A DNA stretch of 64,000 nt from Nitrosomonadales bacterium (lineage in GTDB: Bacteria; Pseudomonadota; Gammaproteobacteria; Burkholderiales; Gallionellaceae), in the NCBI GenBank assembly GCA_025408405.1, contig JANYJE010000004.1, forward strand, positions 20,204 to 84,203, given 5' to 3'. The notes under the pieces were generated by a model. That model saw only the letters and a list, made by a program, of their open reading frames with translations. It did not search any database and was not told the DNA's origin. A program made the translations under genes and the position numbers. Shown here one piece after another: positions 10,501 to 19,298 of this stretch (positions are counted from its first letter, which is position 1; each line of letters starts with the position of its first letter).

Positions 10501-11323
10501 GTCCGGCGACTGCGACGACCTGACCGCATTATATTCGGCCGCGCTTGAGAGCATGGGCATCTACACCCTGGTGGTCGAGGTGCCCGGCCACATGTTCATG
10601 ATGTTTTCTACCGGTATCAGCGCCGATGATGATGGTTACACCAATGACGACATGTATGTCATTCATGACGGAAAATTGTGGATCCCGGTGGAAACCACGG
10701 TAGTGGGCAGCTCATTTGTAAAAGCGTGGGAACTGGGGGCCGGCAATTACTACAAATGGAAAGACAAGGGTTTGACCCTGCTGGATGCGCACAGCGCCTG
10801 GGGCACTTACAAGCCGGCGACCTTGCCGGATGTTGCGTTGAAGCCGATGGAAGTGACGCCGGGAGAAATTGAAAAGAAATTCCCGGGTGAGTTCATGTCG
10901 GTGCTGAAAATCAGCTCACAGACCAAGACCCGGCGTTATCTGCAGGCGATCGCGCAGAAACCCAACGATATGGAGTCGCACATGCAGATAGGGATCATCC
11001 TGGCCAAGCTGGGGGACAAGAAGGAGGCGATGAAATATTTTGACAAGGTGATCGCCGCCGAGCCCAGGAATGCGGCAGCGCACAATAATCGCGGCAACCT
11101 GCTGATGATGGATGAGAAGTATGCGGATGCGCAAAAAAGCTATATTGCAGCGACTCAATATAGCGCTAATGATCCGGATGTCTGGGTGAACTTGGCTAAA
11201 TCGTATAAATTGGTGAATAATACCCAAAAGGCCAAAGAAGCCTTTGTGCATGCCGAGAAGCTGGATCCGTCGGTCAGGAAGAAATACAAGGCCTTGGCTC
11301 TGGAACTGCTAAATTCGCTGTAA
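7556..11323 (+). CDS. secreted multidomain protein: NHL propeller, fibronectin III, transglutaminase-like, TPR
   Basis: A 1255-residue exported protein. I start it at ATG 7556, after a GGTGGTGG stretch, because the product then opens with a clean signal peptide (MRIFTTAMLCLTLAASAGAA); the frame is open further upstream but overlaps the cyclase. From about 45 to 590 there are repeated NHL/beta-propeller blades such as RGIAVHEGIVYVADSGNHRI and DIAISSTGSLFVADSGNDRV. Two fibronectin-III-like domains follow (about 592-770), then an uncharacterised beta-rich stretch, then a transglutaminase/protease-like domain with Cys986 in SGDCDDLT and His1012 in PGHMFMMF, and C-terminal TPR repeats (about 1120-1250). 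I do not recognise a named family. The combination suggests a periplasmic or surface scaffold with a possible cysteine enzyme. Confidence 0.88.
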   Translation: MRIFTTAMLCLTLAASAGAATPDMAPAIGLPGVDFVKDIPMGGARKLLAWHAGNFYFAQQDGGAIDVVDKDGRKLHTLQGKDGKAALLKQPEALAIADGTIYVADSEANQVVMFTLDGKRKGAFGAKKGGFFSSGGSNELSSPRGIAVHEGIVYVADSGNHRIQLYGSNGVFLTTLEIESAPENKVAKDKGLPYKLGEPTDIAINALGQIYVLDADDLLIKVYSPTGAYLRNLPKSGKPLTFSLAQDGIYVADRDSLIIQKYDFNDKLAYSFGVKGDGRAQLKSIAGLVATRDKQVLVGDSKKGVANIFLAEAGVVLEALPKPASRTSVQWLASISATMARMAWNGKDTLYGVDADNNVVVRARSGAAAEEMKLQDITPVSVAVDKSGALWVLDKNKMRIVKLDDAGNVLSSIGSEGSKTGQLKDPTDIAISSTGSLFVADSGNDRVQVFSGEGVFLYAIRSSTVAKLDEPVAVALDPQDNVYILDRARAVVSTYSAKGEPLGEFGKTPEGVAMLVKPVALMATQDELFVVDSNMVKVYSHKGQYIRAFGAKGSGPGEFDEAVAITAKDSASFYIAEHGGKRVQTFATLHKPAAPAQLAAHGVVHAVELRWAALPLPYIKQYNIYRSNSENTGFVRIASSPDNQFADPGLEADGRYYYRVAAETAYGYEGTTSVAVQGVAEKFIPPLPDQVQAVPTPWQIKMSWKPIDPQFLSAYLIYQKEGNDYTRVGESMVPEFTKDALTPDTKYTFYISTRSSDGVESEKFAVSATTLSFNKAPLEIDVVKLRDVFSNTYKLYEQDGGVGRIKLTNNTDKPIEKIKVSFLLKNVMDYPTEDKIDRLMPGESEEVNLMAVFNNSILTLSEDSSVQAMIEASYFENGKRVVYSKNSTVKIYDKHRLTWDERGRYASFITPKDPPIMGFVRSVVTQFKETKDESQLAATVFDALSAIGVTYIPDPTNPYQVTSGKADTVDYIQYPRETLARKSGDCDDLTALYSAALESMGIYTLVVEVPGHMFMMFSTGISADDDGYTNDDMYVIHDGKLWIPVETTVVGSSFVKAWELGAGNYYKWKDKGLTLLDAHSAWGTYKPATLPDVALKPMEVTPGEIEKKFPGEFMSVLKISSQTKTRRYLQAIAQKPNDMESHMQIGIILAKLGDKKEAMKYFDKVIAAEPRNAAAHNNRGNLLMMDEKYADAQKSYIAATQYSANDPDVWVNLAKSYKLVNNTQKAKEAFVHAEKLDPSVRKKYKALALELLNSL

Positions 11324-11365
11324 CTTATTGCTGGTGTGGTTGCAGTAAACCTGAGGAGGATGATG

Positions 11366-11764
11366 ATGAAAAAATTAATGACTCTGCTAGCTCTGCTGGC
11401 TACGCTTCTCGGTGCGACGACGCTCTATGCCGCCGAGGCGAACGACAGCTCCCTGGGTTTCTGGGAAAGGCTGAGAATGAAGGTCGAGCAGATGGCTCCG
11501 CACAAGAATGTTAGCGCAACGACGGCGGTGGGCGGTGTGCGTGGCGCGCAGGTGACCGCAGATGACACCTACTGGAAGGGCGAAAAGGCCGTGCAAAACA
11601 TAGATTCTGAGGAATTGGCCGCGTTCCAGAAGGCTATGGCACTGGCCGAAGCGGGCGATGTAAAGCAGGCTCAGACGGCCTTCTCGGATTTTGTTAAAAA
11701 TAACCCGGAAAGCCCATTGCGCAAGGATGCCGAACAGGCGCTGGCGCAGCTCCAGACTAAATAG
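11366..11764 (+). CDS. small exported TPR-like protein
   Basis: A 132-residue protein with a signal peptide (MKKLMTLLALLATLLGATTLYA). Three in-frame ATGs lie together at 11360, 11363 and 11366; the last is chosen because it has proper spacing from the GAGGAGG ribosome site at 11353-11359. The mature part has a central acidic region and a C-terminal helical pair (FQKAMALAEAGDVKQAQTAF...NNPESPLRKDAEQALAQL) that resembles one TPR or YbgF-like repeat. It lies 42 bases after the giant NHL/transglutaminase protein and just before a strong terminator, so it is likely the last gene of that operon and may bind its TPR end. No family name is claimed. Confidence 0.8.
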   Translation: MKKLMTLLALLATLLGATTLYAAEANDSSLGFWERLRMKVEQMAPHKNVSATTAVGGVRGAQVTADDTYWKGEKAVQNIDSEELAAFQKAMALAEAGDVKQAQTAFSDFVKNNPESPLRKDAEQALAQLQTK

Positions 11765-11786
11765 CGGCGGGATGGCTGCTGCACAG

Positions 11787-11812
11787 GGTCTGCGTCAGCG
11801 CAGGCCTTTTTT
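11787..11812 (+). terminator. Rho-independent terminator closing the first CHASE2 operon
   Basis: Eight-pair stem 11787-11794 with 11799-11806 (one G-U pair), TCAG loop, then six T residues. Good match to an intrinsic terminator on the plus strand. Confidence 0.85.
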
Positions 11813-11930
11813 CATTGCGCCTGCAAACGCAATTCATAGTTGGAACAGGCTGCTGGTATTGAAGGCGGCTAGCCACTATAATCGCGATCCGGCTTAATCT
11901 TTTCCCCCTTGGGGGGTTCCTTCGGATTCT

Positions 11931-13184
11931 ATGCAGTTATTCGCTTTTGGCATAAACCATCAAACTGCACCGCTCTCGGTGCGAGAGCAGATTGCGTTCA
12001 ATGTCGATGCGATGGAGCCGGCATTGCGCGACCTGGTCGGGCACGGTGCCGTCAAGGAAGCCACGATCCTGTCGACCTGCAATCGCACCGAGGTGTATTG
12101 CAGCACGCACGAGCCGGAGCTGGCGATCAACTGGCTGGCGGCATACCACAAGCTGTCAGCGCAACAGATCGAGCCTTATGTCTACACCCTGCAGCAGGAA
12201 GAGGCGGTGAAGCATGCCTTTCGTGTGGCCAGCGGGCTGGATTCCATGGTGCTGGGCGAGCCGCAGATTCTGGGACAGATGAAGCAGGCGGTGCGTTATG
12301 CGGAGCAGGCAGGTACGCTGGGGTTTTTGCTGCACAAACTGTTTCAACGCACGTTTTCGGTCGCCAAGGATGTGCGCACGCAAACCGAGATCGGCGCCAA
12401 CCTGGTTTCCATGGCGGCAGCGGCAGTCAAACTGTCCGAGCGCATCTTCCCAAGCATCAGCGAGCAGCGCGTGCTGTTTGTCGGCGCGGGCGAGATGATA
12501 GAACTCAATGCGGTGCATTTCGCCGCCAGGTCTCCCCAACACATCACCGTGGCAAACCGCACCCTGGAGCGCGCACAGCAGCTGGCGCGGCGCATCAACG
12601 GCCATGCCATTACCCTGACCGAATTGCCCGAGCAGCTGGCACTGCACGACATCATCGTGACCTGTACCGCCAGCACACTGCCCATCATGGGCAAGGGCAT
12701 GGTGGAGCGCGCGCTCAAGGCGCGCAAGCACAGACCGCTGTTTATTGTTGACCTGGCCGTGCCGCGCGACGTGGAGGCCGAGGTGGCCGAGTTGAGCGAT
12801 GTCTTTCTGTACACCGTGGACGATCTGTCCGAGGTGGTGCGTGACGGCCTGGATGCGCGTCAGGGAGCGGTAAAGGAAGCCGAGGTGATTATTGACTCCG
12901 GCGTAAACGATTTCATGCACTGGATGGAGTCACGCGAAGTCGTGCCCACCATACGTGCACTGCGTGGCAACGTCGAGCGCCAGCGCCGCAACGAAATGGA
13001 CAAAGCCCTGCGCATGCTGGCGAAAGGTGAGCCAGCCGAGAAGGTGCTGGAGTCTCTGAGCAATGCGCTGGCCAATAAATTCCTGCATGCGCCGACACAG
13101 GCGCTGAATCAGGCGCAGGCCGATGAGCGCACGGCTCTCCTCGAAACAATACATCGCCTCTATCACTTGCACGCTGCCGAATGA
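11931..13184 (+). CDS. hemA: glutamyl-tRNA reductase
   Basis: First committed enzyme of C5 tetrapyrrole synthesis: reduces glutamyl-tRNA to glutamate-1-semialdehyde using NADPH. The 417 residues match the family. The start [18 protein letters not shown], the catalytic cysteine in [10 protein letters not shown] (near residue 50), [15 protein letters not shown], and the NADPH-binding [10 protein letters not shown] are all present, with the helical dimerisation domain at the end. A TATAAT box lies at 11877-11882 with no good -35. The stop overlaps the prfA start (ATGA), the classic hemA-prfA-prmC arrangement. Confidence 0.97.
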   Translation: MQLFAFGINHQTAPLSVREQIAFNVDAMEPALRDLVGHGAVKEATILSTCNRTEVYCSTHEPELAINWLAAYHKLSAQQIEPYVYTLQQEEAVKHAFRVASGLDSMVLGEPQILGQMKQAVRYAEQAGTLGFLLHKLFQRTFSVAKDVRTQTEIGANLVSMAAAAVKLSERIFPSISEQRVLFVGAGEMIELNAVHFAARSPQHITVANRTLERAQQLARRINGHAITLTELPEQLALHDIIVTCTASTLPIMGKGMVERALKARKHRPLFIVDLAVPRDVEAEVAELSDVFLYTVDDLSEVVRDGLDARQGAVKEAEVIIDSGVNDFMHWMESREVVPTIRALRGNVERQRRNEMDKALRMLAKGEPAEKVLESLSNALANKFLHAPTQALNQAQADERTALLETIHRLYHLHAAE

Positions 13185-14263
13185 AGCCCAGTATCGCCGC
13201 CAAACTCGCCCAGCTGGGCGATCGCCTGGACGAGGTGAGCACATTGCTGAGTAGCGAAGAAGCTACGCGCGACATGGACAGCTTTCGCAAGCTGAATCGC
13301 GAACGTGCCGAACTCGAACCGGTGGTGGAGCTGTATCACGCCTATCAGGCCTGCGAGGCTGACATTGCCACTGCCGTGGAAATGACCGAGGATCCTTCGA
13401 TGCGCGAGTTCGCCGATACCGAGGTGAAAGAAGGGCGTGCGCGGCTGGAGCAGATCGAAACGGATTTGCAGAAGCAGCTGCTGCCGAAAGATCCCAACGA
13501 CGACCGCAACGTATTCCTGGAAGTGCGCGCCGGTACCGGCGGCGACGAAGCCGCCCTGTTTGCCGGTGACCTGTTCCGCATGTATGTACGCTTTGCCGAG
13601 CGCCACCGCTGGCAGGTCGAGGTGATTTCCGAAAGCGTCGGCGAGAAGGGCGGTTACAAGGAAGTGATCGCCCGCATCATCGGCCAGGGGGCGTATTCAG
13701 TGCTGAAATTCGAGTCCGGCGCGCATCGCGTGCAGCGCGTGCCCGCCACCGAAACGCAGGGGCGGGTGCACACTTCCGCCTGCACCGTGGCCATCCTGCC
13801 CGAAGCGGATGAGGTCAGCGACGTGGTGCTGAACCCCGCCGACCTGCGCATCGACACCTTCCGCGCCTCTGGTGCGGGCGGCCAGCACATCAACAAGACC
13901 GATTCCGCCGTGCGCGTCACCCACCTGCCCACCGGCACCGTGGTGGAATGCCAGGACGGGCGCTCGCAGCACAAGAACAAGGCGCAAGCGCTGGCCGTGC
14001 TGGCGGCGCGCATCAAGAACAAGCAGGAACACGAGGCGCATTCCAAGCAGGCCGCCGAACGCAAGTCGCTGGTGGGCAGCGGCGACCGTTCCGAGCGCAT
14101 CCGCACCTACAACTTCCCGCAGGGGCGCGTCACCGACCACCGCATCAACCTCACCCTGTACAAGATGGATCACATCATGGACGGCGAGATAGATGAGCTG
14201 TGCAATGCATTGATGGCCGAATACCAGGCCGAGCAGCTGTCGGCCCTGGCGGATGAAAGCTGA
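13181..14263 (+). CDS. prfA: peptide chain release factor 1
   Basis: Class I release factor recognising UAA and UAG. The 360-residue product has the peptidyl-hydrolysis GGQ motif in [16 protein letters not shown] and the codon-recognition PAT motif in [18 protein letters not shown], which identifies it as RF1 and not RF2. It overlaps hemA by 4 bases and prmC by 11, so the three are translationally coupled. The neighbouring prmC product methylates the GGQ glutamine. Confidence 0.97.
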   Translation: MKPSIAAKLAQLGDRLDEVSTLLSSEEATRDMDSFRKLNRERAELEPVVELYHAYQACEADIATAVEMTEDPSMREFADTEVKEGRARLEQIETDLQKQLLPKDPNDDRNVFLEVRAGTGGDEAALFAGDLFRMYVRFAERHRWQVEVISESVGEKGGYKEVIARIIGQGAYSVLKFESGAHRVQRVPATETQGRVHTSACTVAILPEADEVSDVVLNPADLRIDTFRASGAGGQHINKTDSAVRVTHLPTGTVVECQDGRSQHKNKAQALAVLAARIKNKQEHEAHSKQAAERKSLVGSGDRSERIRTYNFPQGRVTDHRINLTLYKMDHIMDGEIDELCNALMAEYQAEQLSALADES

Positions 14264-15125
14264 TGCCTTGCTTGCATCCATTAAAACCCTCCTCGCGCAG
14301 GACACGGTAAAGCTGGCCAGCGCGCTTGCGCTGGATAGCAGCGCGGCGCGCATCGAAGTGCAGTGTTTGCTGCAGCACGTGCTGCAAGTTGCGCGTTCCT
14401 ATCTGCTGGCGCATCCCGAACGCTGCCTGAGTACAGAGGAGCAAACCCATTATCAGGAACTGTTGCAGCGCCGTCTGCAGGGTGAGCCTGTCGCCTATAT
14501 TCTGGGTGAGCGCGAGTTCTTCGGATTGAGCCTGAAAGTCACACCTGCCACACTGATTCCGCGTCCCGATACCGAGTTGCTGGTGGAGCTGGCGTTGCAG
14601 GACATTCCCCCGGCAGCTGCAGTGCGGGTGCTGGATCTGGGCACGGGTAGCGGCGCGATTGCGCTGGCTATAGCCCATGCGCGTCCGCGTGCTTGCGTGC
14701 TGGGTGTTGATGCTTCTGACGCAGCATTGAGCGTGGCACAGGAGAACGCTCAGGCGCTGGCGCTCACTAACGCACACTTTGTGCGCAGCAACTGGTTTGC
14801 GGCGCTGGCTGGCCAGCGCTTTGAACTGATTGTTGCCAACCCGCCGTATATCGCGGCCGCAGATGCGCATCTAAGCCGGGGTGATGTACGCTTCGAGCCG
14901 GCTTCGGCCCTGGCTTCCGGCGCAGATGGGCTGGATGACATACGCCACATCGTGAACCGTGCCCACGCCCATCTCCAGCCCGGCGCCCGGCTGCTGCTGG
15001 AGCATGGCTATGACCAGGCGGCGCAAGTGCGCACGCTGCTGCAGCAAGCGGGTTTTGACGCCGTGTTCTCGGCTTGCGATCTTGCCGGGATCGAGCGCGT
15101 CAGCGGCGGCAGGAGCGGGGCGTGA
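14253..15125 (+). CDS. prmC: release factor glutamine methyltransferase
   Basis: SAM-dependent N5-glutamine methyltransferase (HemK) acting on the GGQ glutamine of RF1 and RF2. The 290 residues show an N-terminal helical domain, the SAM-binding [16 protein letters not shown] motif and the catalytic NPPY motif in [21 protein letters not shown] is also characteristic. ATG at 14253 lies inside the prfA end, which fits coupling. The C-terminus is short and ordinary. Confidence 0.95.
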   Translation: MKADALLASIKTLLAQDTVKLASALALDSSAARIEVQCLLQHVLQVARSYLLAHPERCLSTEEQTHYQELLQRRLQGEPVAYILGEREFFGLSLKVTPATLIPRPDTELLVELALQDIPPAAAVRVLDLGTGSGAIALAIAHARPRACVLGVDASDAALSVAQENAQALALTNAHFVRSNWFAALAGQRFELIVANPPYIAAADAHLSRGDVRFEPASALASGADGLDDIRHIVNRAHAHLQPGARLLLEHGYDQAAQVRTLLQQAGFDAVFSACDLAGIERVSGGRSGA

Positions 15126-15144
15126 AATTGGCGTTAGCACGCCC

Positions 15145-15174
15145 TTGACGGCCACTGCCGTGCGCCGTTAATAT
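15145..15174 (+). promoter_or_regulatory. sigma-70-type promoter for grxD
   Basis: TTGACG at 15145-15150 and TAATAT at 15169-15174, 18 bases apart, 34 bases upstream of the grxD start. Confidence 0.6.
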
Positions 15175-15207
15175 ACCCGAGTTATTTACTCAGACAAGCG
15201 GAACGAC

Positions 15208-15522
15208 ATGGACATACAAGAAGTCATCAAGCAGCAGGTAACGACCCATCCGGTCGTGGTGTATATGAAGGGCTCACCGAAATTTCCGCAATGCGGCTTT
15301 TCGGCAAACGTAATACGCATTCTGAATGCGCTGGGGGTCACCGATATTTTCAGCGTGGACATTTTGCAAAACGACGATATACGCAAGGGGATTATCGAAT
15401 ACGCAAACTGGCCGACGGTTCCGCAGGTGTACATCAACGGCGAGTTTATTGGGGGCTCCGATATCACCACGGAGATGTACCAGAGCGGCGAATTGAAGGC
15501 GCTGTTGAGCAAAACCGCCTGA
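15208..15522 (+). CDS. grxD: monothiol glutaredoxin (Grx4 type)
   Basis: A 104-residue monothiol glutaredoxin that carries or inserts [2Fe-2S] clusters with BolA-type partners. The active site is CGFS in KGSPKFPQCGFSANVI, and the glutathione-binding WPTVPQVYI and GGSD motifs follow. The length is exactly that of single-domain GrxD. It has its own promoter, so it need not depend on the hemA operon, although its place after prmC is common in betaproteobacteria. Confidence 0.95.
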   Translation: MDIQEVIKQQVTTHPVVVYMKGSPKFPQCGFSANVIRILNALGVTDIFSVDILQNDDIRKGIIEYANWPTVPQVYINGEFIGGSDITTEMYQSGELKALLSKTA

Positions 15523-15558
15523 GCAGCAAGACAGCCGGGGGATAAGCAGCCATATAAG

Positions 15559-15590
15559 CAAACGGTCTAGATAATTATCTAGGCCGTTTG
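15559..15590. repeat. 32-base near-perfect palindrome after grxD
   Basis: CAAACGG-T-CTAGATAA mirrored by TTATCTAG-G-CCGTTTG: 16 pairs with a single T/G position and no loop. There is no T-run, so it is not a standard terminator; it could fold as a cruciform or bind a dimeric regulator. Confidence 0.6.
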
Positions 15591-15682
15591 GCATATATGA
15601 GCTCAGGGAAAGTGCTACTACAATGCGCTCCGAGTGTTAGGAAACAGGTGTAACGCCTCTTTTCATACTCTCCTCCAACTCA

Positions 15683-15711
15683 GGGCAATCGCAAGGTTGC
15701 CCATTTTTTTT
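15683..15711 (+). terminator. Rho-independent terminator (plus strand)
   Basis: GGGCAA (15683-15688) pairs with TTGCCC (15697-15702), 8-base loop, then A and eight T residues. It ends plus-strand transcription from grxD just before the convergent argH end. Confidence 0.8.
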
Positions 15712-15725
15712 GCCTGTTTTTATCT

Positions 15726-17117
15726 TCACTGGGCGAGCAATTTTCTGGCACGCGCAATAGCCGCCTCGACCTGCTGCGGTGCGGTGCCGCCGGTGTGGTT
15801 GCGCGCAGCCAGCGAACCTTCCAGTGTCAGCACGGCGTAGATGTCTTGCTCGATCAGGTCAGAGAACTGCTTTAGCTCTTCCAGTTTCAATTCGGCCAGA
15901 TCGCAACCGCGCTGCTCGGCGAAGCGTACCGCGAGGGCTACCGCCTCGTGCGCATCACGGAACGGCAGGCCCTTTTTCGCCAGGTAATCGGCCAGGTCAG
16001 TAGCGGTTGCGTAGCCCTGCAGCGCAGCACGGCGCATGGCTTCTGGCTTGACCGTAATGCCGCCCATCATGTCGGCGTAGATGCGCAACGTCAGGTTCAG
16101 CGTATCCACCGTATCAAACAGCGGTTCCTTGTCTTCCTGGTTATCCTTGTTGTAAGCCAGCGGCTGGCCTTTCATCAGGGTCAAGAGCGCTACCAGATTG
16201 CCGTTCACGCGCCCGGTCTTGCCGCGCACCAGTTCGGGCACGTCGGGATTTTTTTTCTGCGGCATAATGGAAGAGCCGGTGCAGAAGCGGTCGGCAATAT
16301 CGATGAAGCCGAAGCGCGGGCTCATCCATAAGATCAGCTCTTCCGACAGGCGCGACAAATGCGTCATGATGAGCGCGCCGCAGGCGGTAAATTCAATGGC
16401 AAAGTCGCGGTCGGAAACTGCATCCAGCGAGTTCTCGCATACGCCGTCAAATCCCAGCAACTCGGCCACATACTCGCGCTTTACGGGATAGCTGGTGCCG
16501 GCCAAGGCGGCGGCACCCAGCGGCAGCCGGTTCACGCGGCGGCGGCAATCTGCCAGGCGCTCGGCATCGCGCTGACACATCTCGAAATACGCCATCAGAT
16601 GATGCGCAAAGCTGACGGGTTGCGCCACCTGCAAATGGGTGAAACCGGGCATGATGGTATGGGTGTGCTGGCTGGCCAGATCGAGCAGGGCGCTTTGCAG
16701 CGCCCGCAGCAGCATAATCAGCTCATCGATGGCATGGCGCAGGTACAGGCGCACATCGGTCGCAACCTGGTCATTGCGCGAACGCCCGGTATGCAGGCGC
16801 TTGCCCGCGTCGCCCACCAAGGTGGTCAGGCGCTTTTCGATATTGAGGTGGACGTCTTCAAGGTCGAGCAGCCAGGCGAATTCGCCGCTCAGGATTTCAT
16901 TTTCGATTTGCGCCATGCCGCGACGGATGTCGTTCAAATCCTGGGTGCCGATGATGTTGCAGGCGGCCAGCATTTGCGCGTGGGCGAGAGAGCCCTGTAT
17001 GTCAAACAGCGCCAGGCGCTGGTCAAATTCTACCGAAGCGGTAAAACGCTTCACCAATTCTGCCACTGGTTCATTAAATCTGCCCGACCAGGTTTGATTG
17101 TCTTGCATCGTTGCCAT
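15726..17117 (-). CDS. argH: argininosuccinate lyase
   Basis: Last enzyme of arginine synthesis; splits argininosuccinate to arginine and fumarate. The fumarase-superfamily signature [12 protein letters not shown] is present, with the N-terminal TWSGRF and the [15 protein letters not shown] active-site segment. The frame runs further upstream, but homologues begin near [14 protein letters not shown], so the start is placed at 17117 (463 residues); 17108 is an alternative. It is divergent from the sensor kinase at 17154 with only 36 bases between, so their promoters overlap or lie inside the genes. Confidence 0.95.
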   Translation of the reverse strand: MATMQDNQTWSGRFNEPVAELVKRFTASVEFDQRLALFDIQGSLAHAQMLAACNIIGTQDLNDIRRGMAQIENEILSGEFAWLLDLEDVHLNIEKRLTTLVGDAGKRLHTGRSRNDQVATDVRLYLRHAIDELIMLLRALQSALLDLASQHTHTIMPGFTHLQVAQPVSFAHHLMAYFEMCQRDAERLADCRRRVNRLPLGAAALAGTSYPVKREYVAELLGFDGVCENSLDAVSDRDFAIEFTACGALIMTHLSRLSEELILWMSPRFGFIDIADRFCTGSSIMPQKKNPDVPELVRGKTGRVNGNLVALLTLMKGQPLAYNKDNQEDKEPLFDTVDTLNLTLRIYADMMGGITVKPEAMRRAALQGYATATDLADYLAKKGLPFRDAHEAVALAVRFAEQRGCDLAELKLEELKQFSDLIEQDIYAVLTLEGSLAARNHTGGTAPQQVEAAIARARKLLAQ

Positions 17118-17153
17118 GTCTTGTCCAGAATGTGCGGCACATAGGGAATTACC

Positions 17154-18191
17154 ATGCCTAAGACGCAAAGTATAAATCAAAACCAGCCCGTCGATGCGTT
17201 GCCCAACTTCCGTAACCTGGGGGCCACCCTGCGCATCGTGCTTCTGGTGAACGGCATAGCGCTGCTTGCAAGCTTCGCGCAAGCAATCTCCTGGGCGGAT
17301 GCAACACAGCGGTTTATAGACAGCTCGGCATATTTGCAGCCGGTGCTGCTGACCGGCCTGTTGCTGCTGTTCGCGCTAAATCCGCTGCTCGCGCGCCTAA
17401 ACTACTGGCAGGGCGGGGTGGCTGTGATGTGGCTGGTGGCGCTGACCGCGCTGGCCATTTTCCTGCTGGGAGGCGAGCTCTATGCAGCACCCACGGAGAC
17501 GGGTTACTTCCATGCGTGGCGCAATGCCTTGCTCAGCGCGGCGTGTGCGGCACTGCTGCTGGCTTATTTCCGGCTGCGTGCGCAGTCACTCTATCCGGCC
17601 TTGCACAATGCCAGGCTGCAAGCGCTACAGGCACGTATTCGCCCGCATTTTCTGTTTAACAGCATCAATGCGGTGCTGAGCATAGTGCGTGCCGACCCCA
17701 GGCGCGCCGAGACAGCGCTGGAGGACATGGCCGACCTGTTTCGCATGGCGATGACCGGCAGCCAGGACATGGTGTCGCTGCGCCAGGAAGTTGAGCTGTC
17801 ACGCCAGTATCTTGCCTTGGAGCAATTGCGCCTGGGCGAGCGCCTGACGGTAAACTGGCAAATCGATGCAGAACTGGATGATGCGCTGATACCGCCGCTG
17901 ATGCTGCAACCGCTGCTGGAAAATGCCGTGTATCACGGCATCGAGCCTTTGGAGCATGGAGGGGCGATAGACATCAAGCTGCAGCGCAACGGCAATGAGC
18001 TGCACGTGGATGTGCGCAACCCGCGTACTGCGCAGGGCCGCCACCACAACGGCAACAGGATGGCGCTGGCAAACATACGCGAGCGCCTGGATCTGCAGTT
18101 TGATGTCGAGGCACAATACGCGGCAGAAAATGGCAGCGACTTTTACCACGTGCATATTCAAATGCCTTACGTAACAGAGGAATCGAAATGA
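17154..18191 (+). CDS. algZ: LytS/AlgZ-family sensor histidine kinase
   Basis: A 345-residue membrane histidine kinase of the His_kinase (LytS/AlgZ) family. Four hydrophobic segments fill about residues 20-145; the phosphoacceptor is His165 in [14 protein letters not shown]. The ATP-binding half has the N-box [11 protein letters not shown] and a loose ATP lid. No periplasmic ligand domain is visible. It overlaps the response regulator by 4 bases. In Pseudomonas the AlgZ/AlgR pair controls alginate and type IV pilus minor pilin genes; the symbol here is by family and by the argH neighbourhood. Confidence 0.85.
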   Translation: MPKTQSINQNQPVDALPNFRNLGATLRIVLLVNGIALLASFAQAISWADATQRFIDSSAYLQPVLLTGLLLLFALNPLLARLNYWQGGVAVMWLVALTALAIFLLGGELYAAPTETGYFHAWRNALLSAACAALLLAYFRLRAQSLYPALHNARLQALQARIRPHFLFNSINAVLSIVRADPRRAETALEDMADLFRMAMTGSQDMVSLRQEVELSRQYLALEQLRLGERLTVNWQIDAELDDALIPPLMLQPLLENAVYHGIEPLEHGGAIDIKLQRNGNELHVDVRNPRTAQGRHHNGNRMALANIRERLDLQFDVEAQYAAENGSDFYHVHIQMPYVTEESK

Positions 18192-18970
18192 GCAGCATAG
18201 CCCCCCTCCTTGCCGTAGAACTACCCCTTGCCGTATTTGTTGTGGATGATGAAGCGCCAGCGCGCAACCGCCTCAAGGAGCTGCTCAACGATTGCTCGGC
18301 GCAATTGCCGCTGGAGTTTGTCGGCGAAGCCGCCAATGGGCGCGAAGCGCTGGACAGGCTTGCAGCAGTCCACGCCGACGTCGTGCTGCTGGATATTCGC
18401 ATGCCGCAAATGGATGGCCTCGAACTGGCACAGCACCTCAACAAGCTGGATAAGCCGCCGGTGATTGTTTTTACCACGGCCTATAACGACTATGCGATCC
18501 AGGCCTTCGAGCAGCGCGCGATAGACTACCTGCTCAAGCCGATACGCCTGGGACGACTGTTTGAAGCGCTTAGCCGCGCGCGCGCCGCCGTGCCGGTGAA
18601 AAGCGAAGTGCTGCAGGAGCTTACTCCCGAACCGCGCAGGAATCTTTCCATACACGAGCGCGGCAAAATACACCTCATCCCGGTCGAGCAGGTGCTGTTT
18701 CTGCGCGCCGAGCTGAAATACATCACGGTGCGCACGGCGGAACGCGAATACCTCATCGAAGAGCCGCTCAGCGCACTGGAAAAAGAATTTGCCGCGCGCA
18801 TGATCCGCATTCATCGCAACTGCCTGGTTGCAAAGAGCGAGATCGAGGGCTTTGAAAAAGTATCGGATGAAGAGGGCGGTGAAAGCCACTGGGCCGTAAA
18901 GTTAAGGGGGCTGGATGAACTGCTGCCGATCAGCAGGAGGCAACAATTCATCGTGAAAGAATTCGGCTAA
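18188..18970 (+). CDS. algR: LytTR-family response regulator (AlgR type)
   Basis: A 260-residue regulator with an N-terminal receiver domain (VFVVDDEAPARNRLKELL, phospho-acceptor Asp69 in VLLDIRMPQMDG, and the KP pair in LLKPIRLGRL) and a C-terminal LytTR DNA-binding domain (about 150-255, with VEQVLFLRAELKYITV and IRIHRNCLV). It forms an operon with the AlgZ-like kinase. In many betaproteobacteria hemC follows this gene; here the next 320 bases hold a broken HEPN gene and an attC-like repeat. Confidence 0.9.
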   Translation: MSSIAPLLAVELPLAVFVVDDEAPARNRLKELLNDCSAQLPLEFVGEAANGREALDRLAAVHADVVLLDIRMPQMDGLELAQHLNKLDKPPVIVFTTAYNDYAIQAFEQRAIDYLLKPIRLGRLFEALSRARAAVPVKSEVLQELTPEPRRNLSIHERGKIHLIPVEQVLFLRAELKYITVRTAEREYLIEEPLSALEKEFAARMIRIHRNCLVAKSEIEGFEKVSDEEGGESHWAVKLRGLDELLPISRRQQFIVKEFG

Positions 18971-18980
18971 GGACGCCACC

Positions 18981-19223
18981 GTAAATAACATCATTCTTGC
19001 TCAAGCATGTCGGCACGTCATCGTTCACGCTGGTGGCGAGATAACATCCAGGCTCATAAGGCAGGTCAGCGGTGCAGTGCCGCGTAACATTAAGACTGGA
19101 ATGGTCGAGGGTGGAATAGGTCAGTTTTCGCAAGAAGAAATTAGAGCTGTAGCTGAAAGCATGAATCAGTATCTATCCACGCTCGTCCATAGAACAGAAG
19201 CGGTGTTGAATAATGCCGGCTAA
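18981..19223 (+). pseudogene. truncated HEPN-domain protein fragment
   Basis: The frame ending at TAA 19221-19223 is open from before 18981 and encodes about 80 plausible residues: VNNIILAQACRHVIVHAGGE, then SRLIRQVSGAVPRNI and QEEIRAVAESMNQYL. RHVIVH fits the R-x4-H active motif of HEPN ribonuclease-type domains, and the spacing resembles the C-terminal half of MAE_28990/RiboL-PSP-type HEPN proteins. There is no start codon or ribosome site before the motif, and the 5' end runs straight into the algR stop region. It is therefore a 5'-truncated remnant. The family assignment is by eye. Confidence 0.5.
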
Positions 19224-19293
19224 CCCTACGGTCAAGTTCGCTCCGCTGGGACTCCGCGCAAGCGCGCAGTATCTGGGCTCCATTACGTTAGCC
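19218..19293 (+). other. attC-like inverted repeat after the HEPN fragment
   Basis: GGCTAAC (19218-19224) and GTTAGCC (19287-19293) are exact reverse complements bounding 76 bases; the first contains the TAA stop of the HEPN fragment. These arms are each one base off the integron R''/R' consensus (RYYYAAC, GTTRRRY). Inside, a partial second stem can be drawn (GG plus AGTTCG against TGGGCTCC, with wobble pairs and a bulge) and a CGCGC hairpin sits at the tip. Stop codon overlap and size match gene-cassette attC sites. No integrase or second attC is seen, so this stays tentative. Confidence 0.4.
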
Positions 19294-19298
19294 GTCCG

